Shown here piece by piece: positions 19,960-30,500 of a DNA stretch of 45,987 nucleotides. Numbering within the stretch: the first letter of the stretch is position 1; each line of letters opens with the position of its first letter. The DNA comes from CALODL01 sp942492115 (GTDB taxonomy: Bacteria; Planctomycetota; Phycisphaerae; UBA1845; CAIVHJ01): positions 1-45,987 of the forward strand of contig CALODL010000023.1 of the NCBI GenBank assembly GCA_942492115.1, given 5' to 3'. The position numbers and the translations under genes are program-made. A model generated the notes under the pieces. It searched no databases, was not told the origin of the DNA, and was given only the letters and a program-made list of their open reading frames with translations.

Positions 19960-21396
19960 CTAGCCCCGAATGTCGGGGCGGGATCGGACACGCATGCGGA
20001 TACGCATGGTCAGTAGAAACAGGAGGATTCCGGCGAGGGGCGGTGCGCCCGTCTGGCCGCAGCCAATGCCGCAGGCCCCGTCGTCAAAGGGCTCGTCGCC
20101 CTGCGGCACATCTGGCTGATCCACCGGCATGCCCGCGCCACCCGCGCAATCGGCGGAAGCATCCTCGGGACATGGATCGATGCAGTCGATGAGCCCGTCG
20201 GCATCGGTATCCACATCGACGTCATCGACGCCACAACCGCATGCGCCGGGAACCGTCTTGTCGGGGTCGTCGGGGCATTGATCGGTACAGTCGAATGTAC
20301 CGTCAGCGTCGCGATCGTCATCCGCGACACCGCATCCGCAAATACCTGGATCGAGCTTGCTGCTATCCAAGGGGCACCCATCGATGCAATCTGGGGTGCC
20401 ATCTTCGTCACTGTCGGCATCACTGACGCCACAGCCACACAAGCCTGGCGTCGTTTTGCTGGGATCATTCGGACAGTCATCGACGCAGTCCGGCGCTTCC
20501 ACCACTCCACAGCCACAGGCCCCCGGCTCGTCCTTTGCGGGATCCATAGGGCAGCCGTCGGACTCGTTGAGCACCCCGTCACCGTCCCGATCAGGATCGC
20601 ATGCGTCCCCCGCGCCGTCTGCGTCGAGATCTGCTTGCGCCACGCTGCAGCGGCCGCTCTCCGTCCCCGGACATCCCGCGTCACTGGTGCAAGTGCCCTC
20701 TGCACCACTCAGGCACGTACCGCGGATCGTTCCATTCGGCGAGTCGGGGCAGTTATCCGTAGAGTCGGGGGTGCCATCCGCATCGCGATCCTGGACTGTC
20801 GGACCACCGCCGCCACCGCCACCACCACTGCCGCCGCACCCCGGAACGGCGGTGCCGCTGCACACGCTGGCCACGCACATATCGCTTGCGGTGCACGGAT
20901 TGCCATCGTCACACACCGTTGCATCGGCGGCGGCCGTGCCCAGGCAACTGCCATCATCCTGCAATGCGTCGCCCACGGTACAGGGGTTGCCATCATTACA
21001 AGAGGTTCCAGCGTCCTGCACCAGAAACGACACGCTGCCGATGTCGGCGCGCGTGGCTTCGGACACCTCGATCGTGGCCACGGCGTCAGGCAACACCTGA
21101 CCGAACAACCAGCGCTGAAACTCGAACCCGTCGAGGACTGGCGTCACGGTATAGGTACCCGGGGGTACATCGTCGATGCGCCAAAAACCCGACCACACGC
21201 CCCCCAGCATGCTGGTCGACACCGTGAAGGTGCCCGATGGACCGCTGACGGTAATCTCGACTCCATCCACACCGCTGAATAACGGGTTACCGGGGTCGTC
21301 GAACACGGCGCCCCCGACGGTAAACGACTGGGCGTGAGCCACAGTCGCGCCGAGACACAGGGCGCACACGGTCATGATAAAGCCAGTTGATCTCAT
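19960..21396 (-). CDS. Array protein I: secreted Cys-rich / TSP3 protein with Cys-Gly, TM and Arg tail
   Basis: A 478-residue protein. ATG 21396 is preferred because it opens a signal peptide (MRSTGFIMTVCALCLGATVA, cleavage near HAQS) with GAGG upstream; the longer frame starts with charged sequence. The order repeats protein H: sandwich domain (TVGGAVFDDPGNPLFSGVDG ... FWRIDDVPPGTYTVTP), two Cys-rich units (CNDGNPCTVGDALQ, CDDGNPCTASDMCVASVCSG), a Gly8 linker, five or more TSP3 repeats (DRDGDGVLNESDGCPMDP, DSDEDGTPDCIDGCPLDS, each with CGCG) and a tail with CGIGCGQTG, a hydrophobic helix and arginines. A short hairpin (CCCCGA/TCGGGG) overlaps the stop codon. It is the first gene of the array in transcription order; no enzymatic function is seen. 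Confidence 0.87.
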   Translation of the reverse strand: MRSTGFIMTVCALCLGATVAHAQSFTVGGAVFDDPGNPLFSGVDGVEITVSGPSGTFTVSTSMLGGVWSGFWRIDDVPPGTYTVTPVLDGFEFQRWLFGQVLPDAVATIEVSEATRADIGSVSFLVQDAGTSCNDGNPCTVGDALQDDGSCLGTAAADATVCDDGNPCTASDMCVASVCSGTAVPGCGGSGGGGGGGGPTVQDRDADGTPDSTDNCPDSPNGTIRGTCLSGAEGTCTSDAGCPGTESGRCSVAQADLDADGAGDACDPDRDGDGVLNESDGCPMDPAKDEPGACGCGVVEAPDCVDDCPNDPSKTTPGLCGCGVSDADSDEDGTPDCIDGCPLDSSKLDPGICGCGVADDDRDADGTFDCTDQCPDDPDKTVPGACGCGVDDVDVDTDADGLIDCIDPCPEDASADCAGGAGMPVDQPDVPQGDEPFDDGACGIGCGQTGAPPLAGILLFLLTMRIRMRVRSRPDIRG

Positions 21397-21537
21397 CTCT
21401 CCCGCCTCATTATTGCGCGAACCACGCAGCGAATCCAACCGCTCCCACAAGTGGCGATCCCGCGGATTCGACAGCGGTGGTTCACGTATTTATAGGACTC
21501 GTATGCACCGTAGCTTAGAGAAGCAACTTGCTGTTAC

Positions 21538-21849
21538 TCACAAGCTGCGGTTCCCCCTGGTGGCGGCACGCCCGGAGCCTGGGGCCACCACGTTCCGCGT
21601 GACTTGCCCGTGGCGGACCGTCACGTCACGCACCGCGGACAAGTACTGCTGCGTCTCGGCACGAAATTCGGCCATTTCTTCTGGCGTGTAGTACCCCTCG
21701 ACCTCGGTCCCGATGGTGTCGCGCATCTCGAGAAGGCGGTCCAGGTTATCGCTGAATTCCGGGTCGGCCAACTGGCATCCGCCGAGTATCCCCAGAACGG
21801 CGATGACGCTCCCCAACCTGCTGTGCCGGCTCTTCATGCCCGCCATCAT
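21538..21849 (-). CDS. Small putative lipoprotein at the end of the efflux operon
   Basis: A 103-residue protein with a lipoprotein signal: positively charged start (MKSRHSR), hydrophobic stretch and lipobox GILGGC, with the acylated Cys at about residue 25. The mature part is short, charged and probably helical (DNLDRLLEMRDTIGTEVEGY); I do not recognise a family. Three in-frame ATGs (21849, 21846, 21837) are possible. It follows the permease gene by 36 bp on the same strand, so it is probably co-transcribed with the ABC system and may be an accessory envelope protein (inference). Confidence 0.65.
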   Translation of the reverse strand: MMAGMKSRHSRLGSVIAVLGILGGCQLADPEFSDNLDRLLEMRDTIGTEVEGYYTPEEMAEFRAETQQYLSAVRDVTVRHGQVTRNVVAPGSGRAATRGNRSL

Positions 21850-21885
21850 CGACGATTTGCCCCCGCAGTCAAATCGTGCCCTCGA

Positions 21886-23199
21886 TCACTCGTAACGCAG
21901 CGCGTCGATGGGTTGGACGATGGCCGCCTTGAACGCCGGAATCATTCCGAACACCACACCCACCGTCGCGCAGAACCCCAGCGCCGCCAGCAATACGACC
22001 CACACCGGCACGGTGATTTCGACCATGCTCGGATGCAGCGACGCGATCGAGCATATGGAACTGCCGAGCACGATGCCCAGTATCCCCCCGATGCTGCTGA
22101 GCATGACCGCCTCGATCAGAAACTGAAACATGATATCCCGCCGACGGGCGCCCAGGCTCTTGCGCAGGCCGATCTCGCGGGTTCGTTCGCTCACCGACAC
22201 GAGCATGATGTTCATGATGCCGATCCCACCGACGACCAGCGAAATCCCGACGATGCCGGCCAGCACACTGGTGGCGATGATCTTCACGCTCTCGAGCTGG
22301 CGCAGAAACTGATCCTGGCGGAACATCCTGAAATCATTGGGTTGCTCCGGCTGAAGGTCATGCTGCAGCCGCAGCGTACGAGCCACCTGCAGAGCACACT
22401 CTTCGACATCCTCCTCGGAGGTTGCTTCGACCATGAACGCCATGAAGGCTGCCCATGATGGCATCATCTGCAATGCGGTCGTGTAAGGAATGAGCACCAG
22501 GTTGTCCTGGTTCTCGCCCATCATGTTGCCCTTTTCCTCGAGCACGCCCAGCACGCGGAAGCGTTGCTGGTTGATGAATACGTGATCCCCGACGATCGAT
22601 TCATCACACTCCAGTTGGGTGAGAATATCGCGGCCCAATACGCAGACCTTGGCGCTGCGATCGACATCAATGGGACTGAAGCAGCGCCCGACCTCGACGG
22701 GGAAGTTGCGAATGGTCTGAAACTGCTCGGTGGCCCCACGCAGCTCGATGTCGCCCTGTTCGAGCACATCACGGCCATACTCGAGTGTTGCCCCGGTAAA
22801 GATCAATGGACTGATCCTGCGCACTTTGTCGCAGCGCGCGCCCACGGCGCGGATATCGTTGATCGTCAATTCGACTCGGCCGAGGCGGCGACCCTGCGCA
22901 CCACCGGGACGCTGGGGGACGACCACGATCAGGTTGGTCCCGAAATTCCGCAGCATACCGGTCGCATAATTACCAAAACCTTCGACGAAAGACACCACTG
23001 TGATGGTCGAGGTCACGCCAATCACGATGCCCAGCGTAGTCAACAACGCCCGCGTGCGATTGGCCCAGATCTGGACCACGGCGGTCCAGATATTCTGCAT
23101 CATCAGATCGCAGACACCGTCAAAACGCTGCCACAATCCCGCGGGCACTGCGGGAGGTCGAAGCGGGCGGGTCTCTGTGGCCGGCAATTCGGTCTGCAT
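21886..23199 (-). CDS. MacB/FtsX-type ABC transporter permease (second copy)
   Basis: A 437-residue inner-membrane permease of the MacB/FtsX class. One helix near residues 50-70 is followed by a large periplasmic MacB-PCD-like domain (about 75-300) and three C-terminal helices. The FtsX-family signature before the third helix is intact (ERTREIGLRKSLGARRRDIM). It starts 3 bp after the stop of the upstream permease, so the two are translationally coupled. The two permeases are clear paralogues (TTLGIxIxVTSxIxVVSFVEGFGNY in both), suggesting a heterodimer around one shared ATPase, unlike classic MacB where permease and ATPase are fused. The substrate is unknown; the family exports peptides, lipopeptides, lipoproteins or drugs. 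Confidence 0.88.
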   Translation of the reverse strand: MQTELPATETRPLRPPAVPAGLWQRFDGVCDLMMQNIWTAVVQIWANRTRALLTTLGIVIGVTSTITVVSFVEGFGNYATGMLRNFGTNLIVVVPQRPGGAQGRRLGRVELTINDIRAVGARCDKVRRISPLIFTGATLEYGRDVLEQGDIELRGATEQFQTIRNFPVEVGRCFSPIDVDRSAKVCVLGRDILTQLECDESIVGDHVFINQQRFRVLGVLEEKGNMMGENQDNLVLIPYTTALQMMPSWAAFMAFMVEATSEEDVEECALQVARTLRLQHDLQPEQPNDFRMFRQDQFLRQLESVKIIATSVLAGIVGISLVVGGIGIMNIMLVSVSERTREIGLRKSLGARRRDIMFQFLIEAVMLSSIGGILGIVLGSSICSIASLHPSMVEITVPVWVVLLAALGFCATVGVVFGMIPAFKAAIVQPIDALRYE

Positions 23200-23202
23200 G
23201 GT

Positions 23203-24501
23203 CTACTCGTGTCGCAGGGCGTCGATCGGGTGCATGATCGCGGCCTTGGCCGCGGGGAAAATGCCAAAGACAATGCCGGTGGCTGCCGAGAATCCAAGAG
23301 CCAGGGCCACGGCCCATACCGGTACGCCCATTTCCAAGTCGCTGAGCAGCGGATGCATACCGGCGATGTGCGTAATACCATAGCCCAGCAGCACGCCGAT
23401 GCATCCGCCGAAGGTACACAGCACGACAGCCTCGGTGAGGAACTGCAGCATGATGTCCCGCCGGCGTCCACCGATGCTCTTGCGCAACCCGATTTCACGG
23501 GTACGCTCGCTGACTGCGACGAGCATGACGTTCATGATGCCAATGCCTCCGACGAGTAACGAGATGCTGACAATTCCTGCGAGCGCGCCCGAGGCGTAAC
23601 GTTTGATGGATTCAAACTCGGTCAGCACCTGATCCTGGCGGAATATCCCGAAGTCGTTCGGTTGATGAGGTTGTAGTCCGTGTTGTTGGCGCAGCACGCG
23701 GGTCATCTGTTCTTCGGCCAGCGGAATGTCCTCCTCGCTGGTCGACTCGGCCAGAAACCGTACGGAGGTGCTCAACTGTGGATACAACTTGAACGCCGTG
23801 GTGTACGGGATCATGACGGTCTTGTCCTGATCCTCGTTTCCGAAACTGCCCTTGGACTCGAGGAGTCCGACAACCTGAAAACGCAGAGCATCGATGCGAA
23901 CATACTGGCCGATGATCGACTCATCGGTACGCAACAGCTCGAGAAGCGAGCGGCCGAGCACGACGACTTGTTTGGCTCCATCAATGTCGACCGGGCCAAA
24001 AAACCGGCCCGCGTCCGCCCGGAAATTGCGAATGGTCTGGTAGTGTTCACTGACTCCGCGGACAGGAATGTCCTCGGTCATTTCATCTCCAAACTCGATG
24101 TCACTCTGCTCGGCATAGACGAACGGGCTGATGCGTCGAACGTTGGGACATTCGGCAATCACGGCACGGATATCGTGGACGTCCATGGTCACGCGACCGA
24201 TGCCCCGCCGATTCTCGCCGCGGATGCGCGCGGGATACACCACCATGTACTGCGTACCGATTCCGCGGAGCATATTGGTCATATAATTGCCGAAGCCCTC
24301 GACGAATGAGACCACGCTGATAATCGATGTGACGGCGATGATGATGCCGAGCGTCGTCAGCAGGGCCCGGCCCTTGTTGGCCCAGATCTGCACCAGCGCT
24401 GTAACGATATTCTGCAGCATGCGCTCGAGCGCCGCAGTGATGCCGATCAGAATGCGCTGAAGCATGCCAGGAGAAGGTTGCGTTGTGGGACCATCAGCCA
24501 T
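23203..24501 (-). CDS. MacB/FtsX-type ABC transporter permease (first copy)
   Basis: A 432-residue permease with the same plan as its downstream neighbour: N-terminal helix (about 50-70), large extracytoplasmic domain, three C-terminal helices and the FtsX signature ERTREIGLRKSIGGRRRDIM. ATG 24501 has a GGAGA site and lies 37 bp after the restored stop of the ATPase gene. Position in the operon (adaptor, ATPase, permease, permease) supports a tripartite-type efflux or envelope mechanotransmission system. No outer-membrane TolC-like gene is present in the window. Confidence 0.88.
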   Translation of the reverse strand: MADGPTTQPSPGMLQRILIGITAALERMLQNIVTALVQIWANKGRALLTTLGIIIAVTSIISVVSFVEGFGNYMTNMLRGIGTQYMVVYPARIRGENRRGIGRVTMDVHDIRAVIAECPNVRRISPFVYAEQSDIEFGDEMTEDIPVRGVSEHYQTIRNFRADAGRFFGPVDIDGAKQVVVLGRSLLELLRTDESIIGQYVRIDALRFQVVGLLESKGSFGNEDQDKTVMIPYTTAFKLYPQLSTSVRFLAESTSEEDIPLAEEQMTRVLRQQHGLQPHQPNDFGIFRQDQVLTEFESIKRYASGALAGIVSISLLVGGIGIMNVMLVAVSERTREIGLRKSIGGRRRDIMLQFLTEAVVLCTFGGCIGVLLGYGITHIAGMHPLLSDLEMGVPVWAVALALGFSAATGIVFGIFPAAKAAIMHPIDALRHE

Positions 24502-24538
24502 CTGGCAGCGGTTCTCCTGGGGGCGCGCAGCGCCGCCG

Positions 24539-25226
24539 TCAGCGGGTCACATCCGAAGCGATCTGGCCATCTTTGAGCCGGATGACCCCGTCGACAACGT
24601 GATGCAATCTCCTCTTCGTGGGTCACGATGATGATGGTCTGACCCTCATCATGCAGAGCATCGAAGATGGACATGATCTCCTCACCCGTATTGCTGTCGA
24701 GGTTGCCGGTGGGTTCGTCGGCCATGATGATATCGGGGGCCTGGGCCAGCGCTCGGGCAATGGCCACGCGCTGTTTCTGCCCACCGGAAAGCTGGTTGGG
24801 GCGATGGTGGGCACGGTCGCTGAGCCCGACCCGATCGAGGGCGGCCAGGGCCCGCTTCTTCTTGTGCCTGGCTAGCGAGTACATCAACGGCAGTTGTACG
24901 TTCTTGAGGGCCGTCGTGCGCGGAAGCAGCTCGAAATTCTGAAACACGAATCCAATCTGGCGTCCACGGATGCGGGCGAGATGGGATTGCGACAGTTCAG
25001 AGACATCGCGGCCGGACAGAAAATAGCGGCCGTGCGTCGGGATATCGAGACAGCCGAGGATGTTCATCATCGTGCTCTTGCCCGATCCGCTTGGCCCCAT
25101 GATCGCGACGTACTCGTTCTCATCGATTCGCAATGTGACTCCGCGGAGTGCGCGCACGAGTTCGGTACCCACGCGATAGATCTTGTGAATCTCGGACAGC
25201 TCAATAATGGCGTTGCGGGCGATCAC
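24539..25226 (-). CDS. MacB-like ABC transporter ATP-binding protein, single-base frameshift near its end
   Basis: Cytoplasmic ATPase of the MacB/LolD class. Walker A GPSGSGKST (44-52), Q-loop Gln 96, signature LSGGQ (146-150), Walker B IIMADEP (166-172) and switch His 203 are all present. GTG 25226 follows the adaptor stop by 9 bp. The raw frame runs past the natural end into the permease start (to 24447). If the C4 run at 24586-24589 is read as C3, the protein continues as EEIASRCRRVIRLKDGQIAS and stops at 24539 after 228 residues, the normal family length, leaving a clean gap before the permease. The frameshift is therefore probably a homopolymer sequencing error. Confidence 0.88.
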
Positions 25227-25235
25227 GATTCTTGC

Positions 25236-26597
25236 TCAGCCTTCGTCATTGGCCTGTAGCGCATCACGCTGGGCGGCCTGCTGCCCGTCGTCGCCACCTG
25301 GCTCAGCCTGCTCGGCAGCCCCTTCTTTGTCCTTGTCCTTGAGCCGCGCGACCACTCGACCATCTTCGATCTGATCCAGACTGCGATACGGGCCAAAGAT
25401 GATCTCGTCGTCAGCCTCGACCCCATCGATGATCTCGACCCGCCGGCTGTCCGAGATTCCCGTATCGACCAATCTGATCCGCGCCACCCCCTGATCCATG
25501 ACGTACAGTACTTTGATGTACTGCGCCTGGCGGGCCCGTTCGGAAAGGTCGAAATCCTGCTGCCGTCGGTCGAACTCAGCCAAAATCTCGGGTGCCAATT
25601 CTTTCCGCAACCGGTGCACGACCGCTTCGATCGGTACGGTCACGGCATCCGCACTGTGTGCGACTTCGATTTCGACATTGGCGGTCATGCCCGGCCGGGC
25701 CCGTCCTTCGTCATCGATGACCTCGAGGAGTGTCTCGAACGTCACAACATCGCGTCCAGCTTGCTTGGAGCCCTTCGAGGCCACGCGAATGACCCGCGCC
25801 GGTACGGGGCGCGCCTGGTCGGATTGCAGGTAGATTCTGGCCTTCTGATCGGCTCTGACGCGCGGCACGTCGATCTCGTCGATACGCGCCCGCACCTGCA
25901 TCCGTGACATATCACTGATCGACATGATGACCGTGCCCGGATTGTTCATCGTACCCGTCACCACGACCTCGCCCTGTTTGGCATTGAGTTTGGACACGAC
26001 ACCGGCGATGGGCGATTCGATAATCGTACGCTTGAGGTTTTCGCGAACTCGTTTGAGAAACGCGTTGGCCTCGATCAGTTCCTGACGTCTCATGGCCAGG
26101 GCCGCGGTCGCCCGTTTGAGAGCCACCTGCACATCGGCCATCTCTGTCACGGTGGTCGCGTTGTTCTCCGACAACCGGATCTGGCGGTTCATGTCACGAT
26201 CGGCTTTTTCGAACTCTGCTTCGGCCTGCGTAATGGCCGCGGCAAGGCGCGCGACGCGCGCTTCCCCCGATTCGACCTCGGCCAGCAGATCATCGTCATC
26301 AAGGACGCACAAGCGCTGTCCGCGAACAACCCGGTCGCCTTCCTCGATGTACATCTCCTCGATCTTGGCTACGATCTCCGAGCTGATATCGACCTCGAGA
26401 ACGGCTTCGACGTCACCGGGGGCCTGCACGACATGCACGACCTCGCGCCGGACAGGCTTGGTGACCTTGACATCGAGAGGCAACTCTTCTGCGACATGCA
26501 CAAGTGGCTTGCTGTCGCCCGGCCGTCTGAACGTGCCGAGGAAGAAGATGGTCCCGCAGACCGCGGCCAGCAACACGAGCGTGAGTAATCCCTTCAC
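25236..26597 (-). CDS. MacA/HlyD-type periplasmic adaptor subunit
   Basis: A 453-residue membrane-fusion protein. I chose GTG 26597 because it overlaps the upstream stop as ATGTGA, has GGAG upstream, and starts directly with the membrane anchor (VKGLLTLVLLAAVCGTIFFL); the longer frame has no anchor at its start. Then follow a barrel-sandwich half-motif (VVQAPGDVEAVLEVDISSEI, EGDRVVRGQRLCVL), a coiled-coil hairpin (about 130-220), the second half (IESPIAGVVSKLNAKQGEVV), a beta-barrel domain and an acidic low-complexity C-terminus. Such subunits link an ABC permease to the outer membrane. The neighbouring genes supply ATPase and permeases. Confidence 0.88.
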   Translation of the reverse strand: MKGLLTLVLLAAVCGTIFFLGTFRRPGDSKPLVHVAEELPLDVKVTKPVRREVVHVVQAPGDVEAVLEVDISSEIVAKIEEMYIEEGDRVVRGQRLCVLDDDDLLAEVESGEARVARLAAAITQAEAEFEKADRDMNRQIRLSENNATTVTEMADVQVALKRATAALAMRRQELIEANAFLKRVRENLKRTIIESPIAGVVSKLNAKQGEVVVTGTMNNPGTVIMSISDMSRMQVRARIDEIDVPRVRADQKARIYLQSDQARPVPARVIRVASKGSKQAGRDVVTFETLLEVIDDEGRARPGMTANVEIEVAHSADAVTVPIEAVVHRLRKELAPEILAEFDRRQQDFDLSERARQAQYIKVLYVMDQGVARIRLVDTGISDSRRVEIIDGVEADDEIIFGPYRSLDQIEDGRVVARLKDKDKEGAAEQAEPGGDDGQQAAQRDALQANDEG

Positions 26598-27376
26598 ATT
26601 CCCATCTCCATCTTTGCAAACGCGATCCCCGCGTCGAACGTCATTCCACACAGACACATCAGCACGCAGGCGAGCACGGCCATCCGCACACTCAATTGCC
26701 GGGTCGTCACCAGGCCCATGCCAACCAGGATCCAAAACCACACCCTGAACGGATCAGTCGCCGTCAACACGGCTGTCGCAGTCGGATAGCTCCGGGGATC
26801 GAGGATCATGCTGAAAGACGTGTCCACCTCGTGGGTCCTGTAGAAAATCATCATCGCGACGTGCAGCCCAAGCCCCACGAGCGGTATGTAGGCCGAAAGG
26901 GCAACAATGGACATGAGTGTGTGATATTCGGGCTTGCGCCCGCACAGAGCAACCACGGCATACAACACCGCTGCGATCAACAGCATGCTCACGAGCCAAC
27001 TCAACGGGGCCAGGGCCACGGCATGCAGTCGGCGCAAGCGAATGTTGAATTCACCCGCATCCCGCAGACGTTCCATGGCGTCATTGAACCGGCGGCGATC
27101 GACAAGATTCAGTTGCTCCTCTTCCAACTGCGCCATCTGGCGGGCAGTTTGTTCGTGGGCCAAGCGGTCTATCAAACCGCTTTGGACCTGCAGGTAGCCG
27201 AGCCCGGCGATGGCCAGAAGCAGCAGCACGAGGGCCCATGCATACGCGCCGGTATCCTCGACGCGGCTGAACACGGCCCCGGGCGTGGTGAAAATCAACG
27301 GGACGTGACGCAGACTGAACGGGCTCCGAGGCACGTCGAGCGATTCCGAATAACTGTCCACAGACCCACCGGACAA
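26594..27376 (-). CDS. Yip1-like multi-pass membrane protein, first gene of the efflux operon
   Basis: About 260 residues with five or so hydrophobic segments (near 47-65, 120-145, 155-180, 205-225 and 230-250) and a charged, probably helical cytoplasmic or lumenal stretch between the first two (QMAQLEEEQLNLVDRRRFND). This layout fits the Yip1/YIP1-family membrane domain. The start is a TTG at 27376 with GGAG five bases upstream; an internal GTG is possible. The stop overlaps the adaptor start by four bases, so translation is coupled. A TACAAT -10-like box at 27419-27424 lies upstream but I find no good -35. The role of Yip1 proteins in bacteria is poorly known; linkage suggests a membrane partner of the transporter. 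Confidence 0.75.
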   Translation of the reverse strand: MSGGSVDSYSESLDVPRSPFSLRHVPLIFTTPGAVFSRVEDTGAYAWALVLLLLAIAGLGYLQVQSGLIDRLAHEQTARQMAQLEEEQLNLVDRRRFNDAMERLRDAGEFNIRLRRLHAVALAPLSWLVSMLLIAAVLYAVVALCGRKPEYHTLMSIVALSAYIPLVGLGLHVAMMIFYRTHEVDTSFSMILDPRSYPTATAVLTATDPFRVWFWILVGMGLVTTRQLSVRMAVLACVLMCLCGMTFDAGIAFAKMEMGM

Positions 27377-27520
27377 CGCAACTCCAATTGCCGCAATGAC
27401 ATAATCTCAAAGACGGTCATTGTATGGGAATTCGCGCTGGAAGGGTAATTATTCGACACCTGGACCGGGACCGCTTGAGAACGCCAGACCGTGCCCTGAG
27501 GCCCGCTCATCGACGGCACC

Positions 27521-30500
27521 CTATTCGCAGGGTGGCAGTGTGCGCCCGGACCAGGCCGTTCCACCACCGGCGCCGTTCAGCAGGTCGATGAGCATGAGGA
27601 TATCGAGTGGTTCGCAGGTGCCAGAGCGATCGATGTCGCACGACCACGACGCGGGCTGCACGATCACGCCATTGAGCGTATCGATCAACGCGAGAATATC
27701 CAGCTGGTTGGCCAGGCCATTGGCGTCGACGTCGGCTGGCAGGTATCCCAACTCGATGCGGGCCCCGGATGGTTGATGGACGAACGTCGTACAGTGCCCC
27801 GGTGGAAGAGAACCATCCAGGACCAGGCGCGCAGCCGCACCATCGATCTGGATCCGTTCGATTTGCGGCACCTTACGGCTACTGGAGAGGATCAGGAAAT
27901 CGCCCGAGTCGACACCCAGAGCAGCGCTGCTGAAGGTCATGGTGACGTCCGACCACCCCACCGGCAGGCCATCGAATGTGGGCCGGCGCGCATCAATGGC
28001 CCCGGTCGGCGGCGCGCTCCCCACAACAGCGGTTGGCTCGCAACTGTCGAGGACGCCATCGCCATCGACGTCGGCAGAGCCGCTGGCCAGGTCGCAGGCA
28101 TCTGGAACACCATTGGTATCGCAATCAACTGCCGGATCCTCCGCGATCTGGCAGGCATCGATCGTATCATCACGGTCACAATCGGTCGCGCTGCCGTCTG
28201 CCAGCTCACAATCGTCAAGTTGCGCGTTGGCGTTGCAATCCGCAGCGCCGGCTGAGATGTCACACGAATCGAGGACTGCGTTGGAGTCGCAGTCGGTGGC
28301 GCTGCCATCGGCGACCTGGCAGGCATCGATTCGGCCGTCAGAATCGCAGTCGTCGGCGCCGTGAACGATGTCGCACAGGTCCGCGACCCCATTCGCATCA
28401 CAGTCGGCCAGCAGTCCATCGGAGATCTCGCAGCTGTCGAGCACGCCACTGGCATCACAGTCGGTTTCCGCGGTGGCGTAGCCGAGGGTCACCTGAATAT
28501 ATGACGCACAGCCGGTGTCCGAGACACCGCTGGCCGGAACCAACCGCAATCGGGCCGTCTGGTCAGCGAGCAGACTATTGAACACTGCGGCCTCGAGCAC
28601 GAGGTCATCCACGACGGGGTCCGCACCACAATCCTCGCCGTCGATCAGAACCTCGCCAACCACCTGGCCGTTCAATTCGATGGTCACGTGTTCGCCGGCA
28701 CTCGCCAGATCGCCCGCGCCATCGACGTGGAGTGTGACCGGCCCCGAGGCCAGCGGAGCGTCCGGTACCGCATAGACCCAGTTCAGGTCGTGCACCAATG
28801 GCGCGAACCGTGGTGAGGTGGCTACGAAATCTGGATTGATCTGGCAGTTGTCGGGCACGCCATTTGCATCACAATCCTCCGCGCCGGCATTCACCTGACA
28901 GCTATCCAACAAACCGTCATCGTCGCAGTCCCCATCGTGTGGTTCAAAGGACAAGCTGATGAACGCCCGGTCGTCGGCACACTGTCCGCCACTGACGCCG
29001 GACGACGGCACCAGCGCCACCTCGGCCTCCCCCCTGGTGACCCAGGTATTGAACGCGGCCGCAGACCAGTAGAGATAATCGGAGTCAAGCCCCTCAGAAC
29101 AATCCGAACCCAGATCCGTAAACACCGTCCCTGCGATATGACCGTTGACCGTGACGTCCATGTGTTCGTTCGTGCTGGCCAGATCACCGCTCGCGGCCAC
29201 GTGCACGGTCACCATGGATGCGGCCTCCGGGACATCGACGAACCGGTGAGTCAGGACGGTATCGCGGTCCACGGGCATCATGGCCTGCGATTGCCGAACG
29301 AACGGCTGGCCACCTTCACAGCCGTCGAGAATTCCGTTGCTGTCGCAGTCTTCAGCGACCCCGTCATTCAGCTCACAACTATCGATCACGCCATTGTCAT
29401 TGCAATCGATGCCCCGCTCCCCGGCGATATCCTCGACATCGGCCACGCCGTTGTCATCACAATCGAAGTCGGGTGGCGGAAAGCGCAGCAAGTACGTCGA
29501 TGCGGATGTGCTGTCGAACTCATACGACGGCACCGCGAGGTGCACTTCGTACGTCCGATCGTTACGCGCGTAGAACTCCGCTCCGCCCAACCCGGTCGGG
29601 TGGGCAGCATGGACCGTGCCATCGGCGTCGAACGCGCGCCATGTCCAGTCGAGAAGCGGCGAAGAGGCCACGACGTCTTCGAGTGCATTGCGCACGGAAA
29701 CGATCTGCTCGACACCCGCGTCGTCCACACGACGTTCGAGGATGTCGACATCGCGGAGCAACACGGGGGCACCCCCGGGCACGCCGATCCAGTTCACACC
29801 GGGATCAACGTTGGACAACATGACTTCGGCGCCGAATTCGAACACGCGAGGAAGACCGATGTACGACGTCAGGGCTTCGGCCCACGCGCGCACTGCCGGA
29901 TCCTTCAACACAACGCGATAGCCGTTGCCGCTTCCGATGCCCTCGATCTCATCACGGGGGGCGCTGCCGGCATCGTGATCGTTGTCGTCCAACCACGTGA
30001 TCAACGCTTCGGGCCGATTGACAGGAAAGCCCAGAGCAACCTCGGGCTTCTGATTGACCGGCGTCACCCCGGTCACGAGGTCGGTCGATGGGGCCGCAGG
30101 GTCCGGCAGTAACGCCCCGCCACCAGGACGTGCCACGACACGTGGTGCCGCGGTGACTTCCATCAACCACAGTGCTGCCGCGGTATTCTCCATGCAGGTC
30201 TCGAGAATCTGGTCTTCGGGCAGAGCGAATCCACCGGCCCCGAAAGTCTTGGGCCGCAGTTCGGGCGTCAGCGCCATCGTCCCGACCGCCGCGTACGCAT
30301 AATCGTCAAAATCGCCATTGGTCAGGTAGATGGTGTAGCTGCTCTGGCCGGGTGCGTACACTTCACCGAACTGGGAAGCAACATCGATCGCATAACGGTT
30401 GGCCAGTGCGCGCATGGAGGTATAGCTTTCAGCGGTCACGTCAGTTGTGTGGCCCCACGCGTACAACACCAGCTGACTGTAGGCGTGATAACTGACGCCA

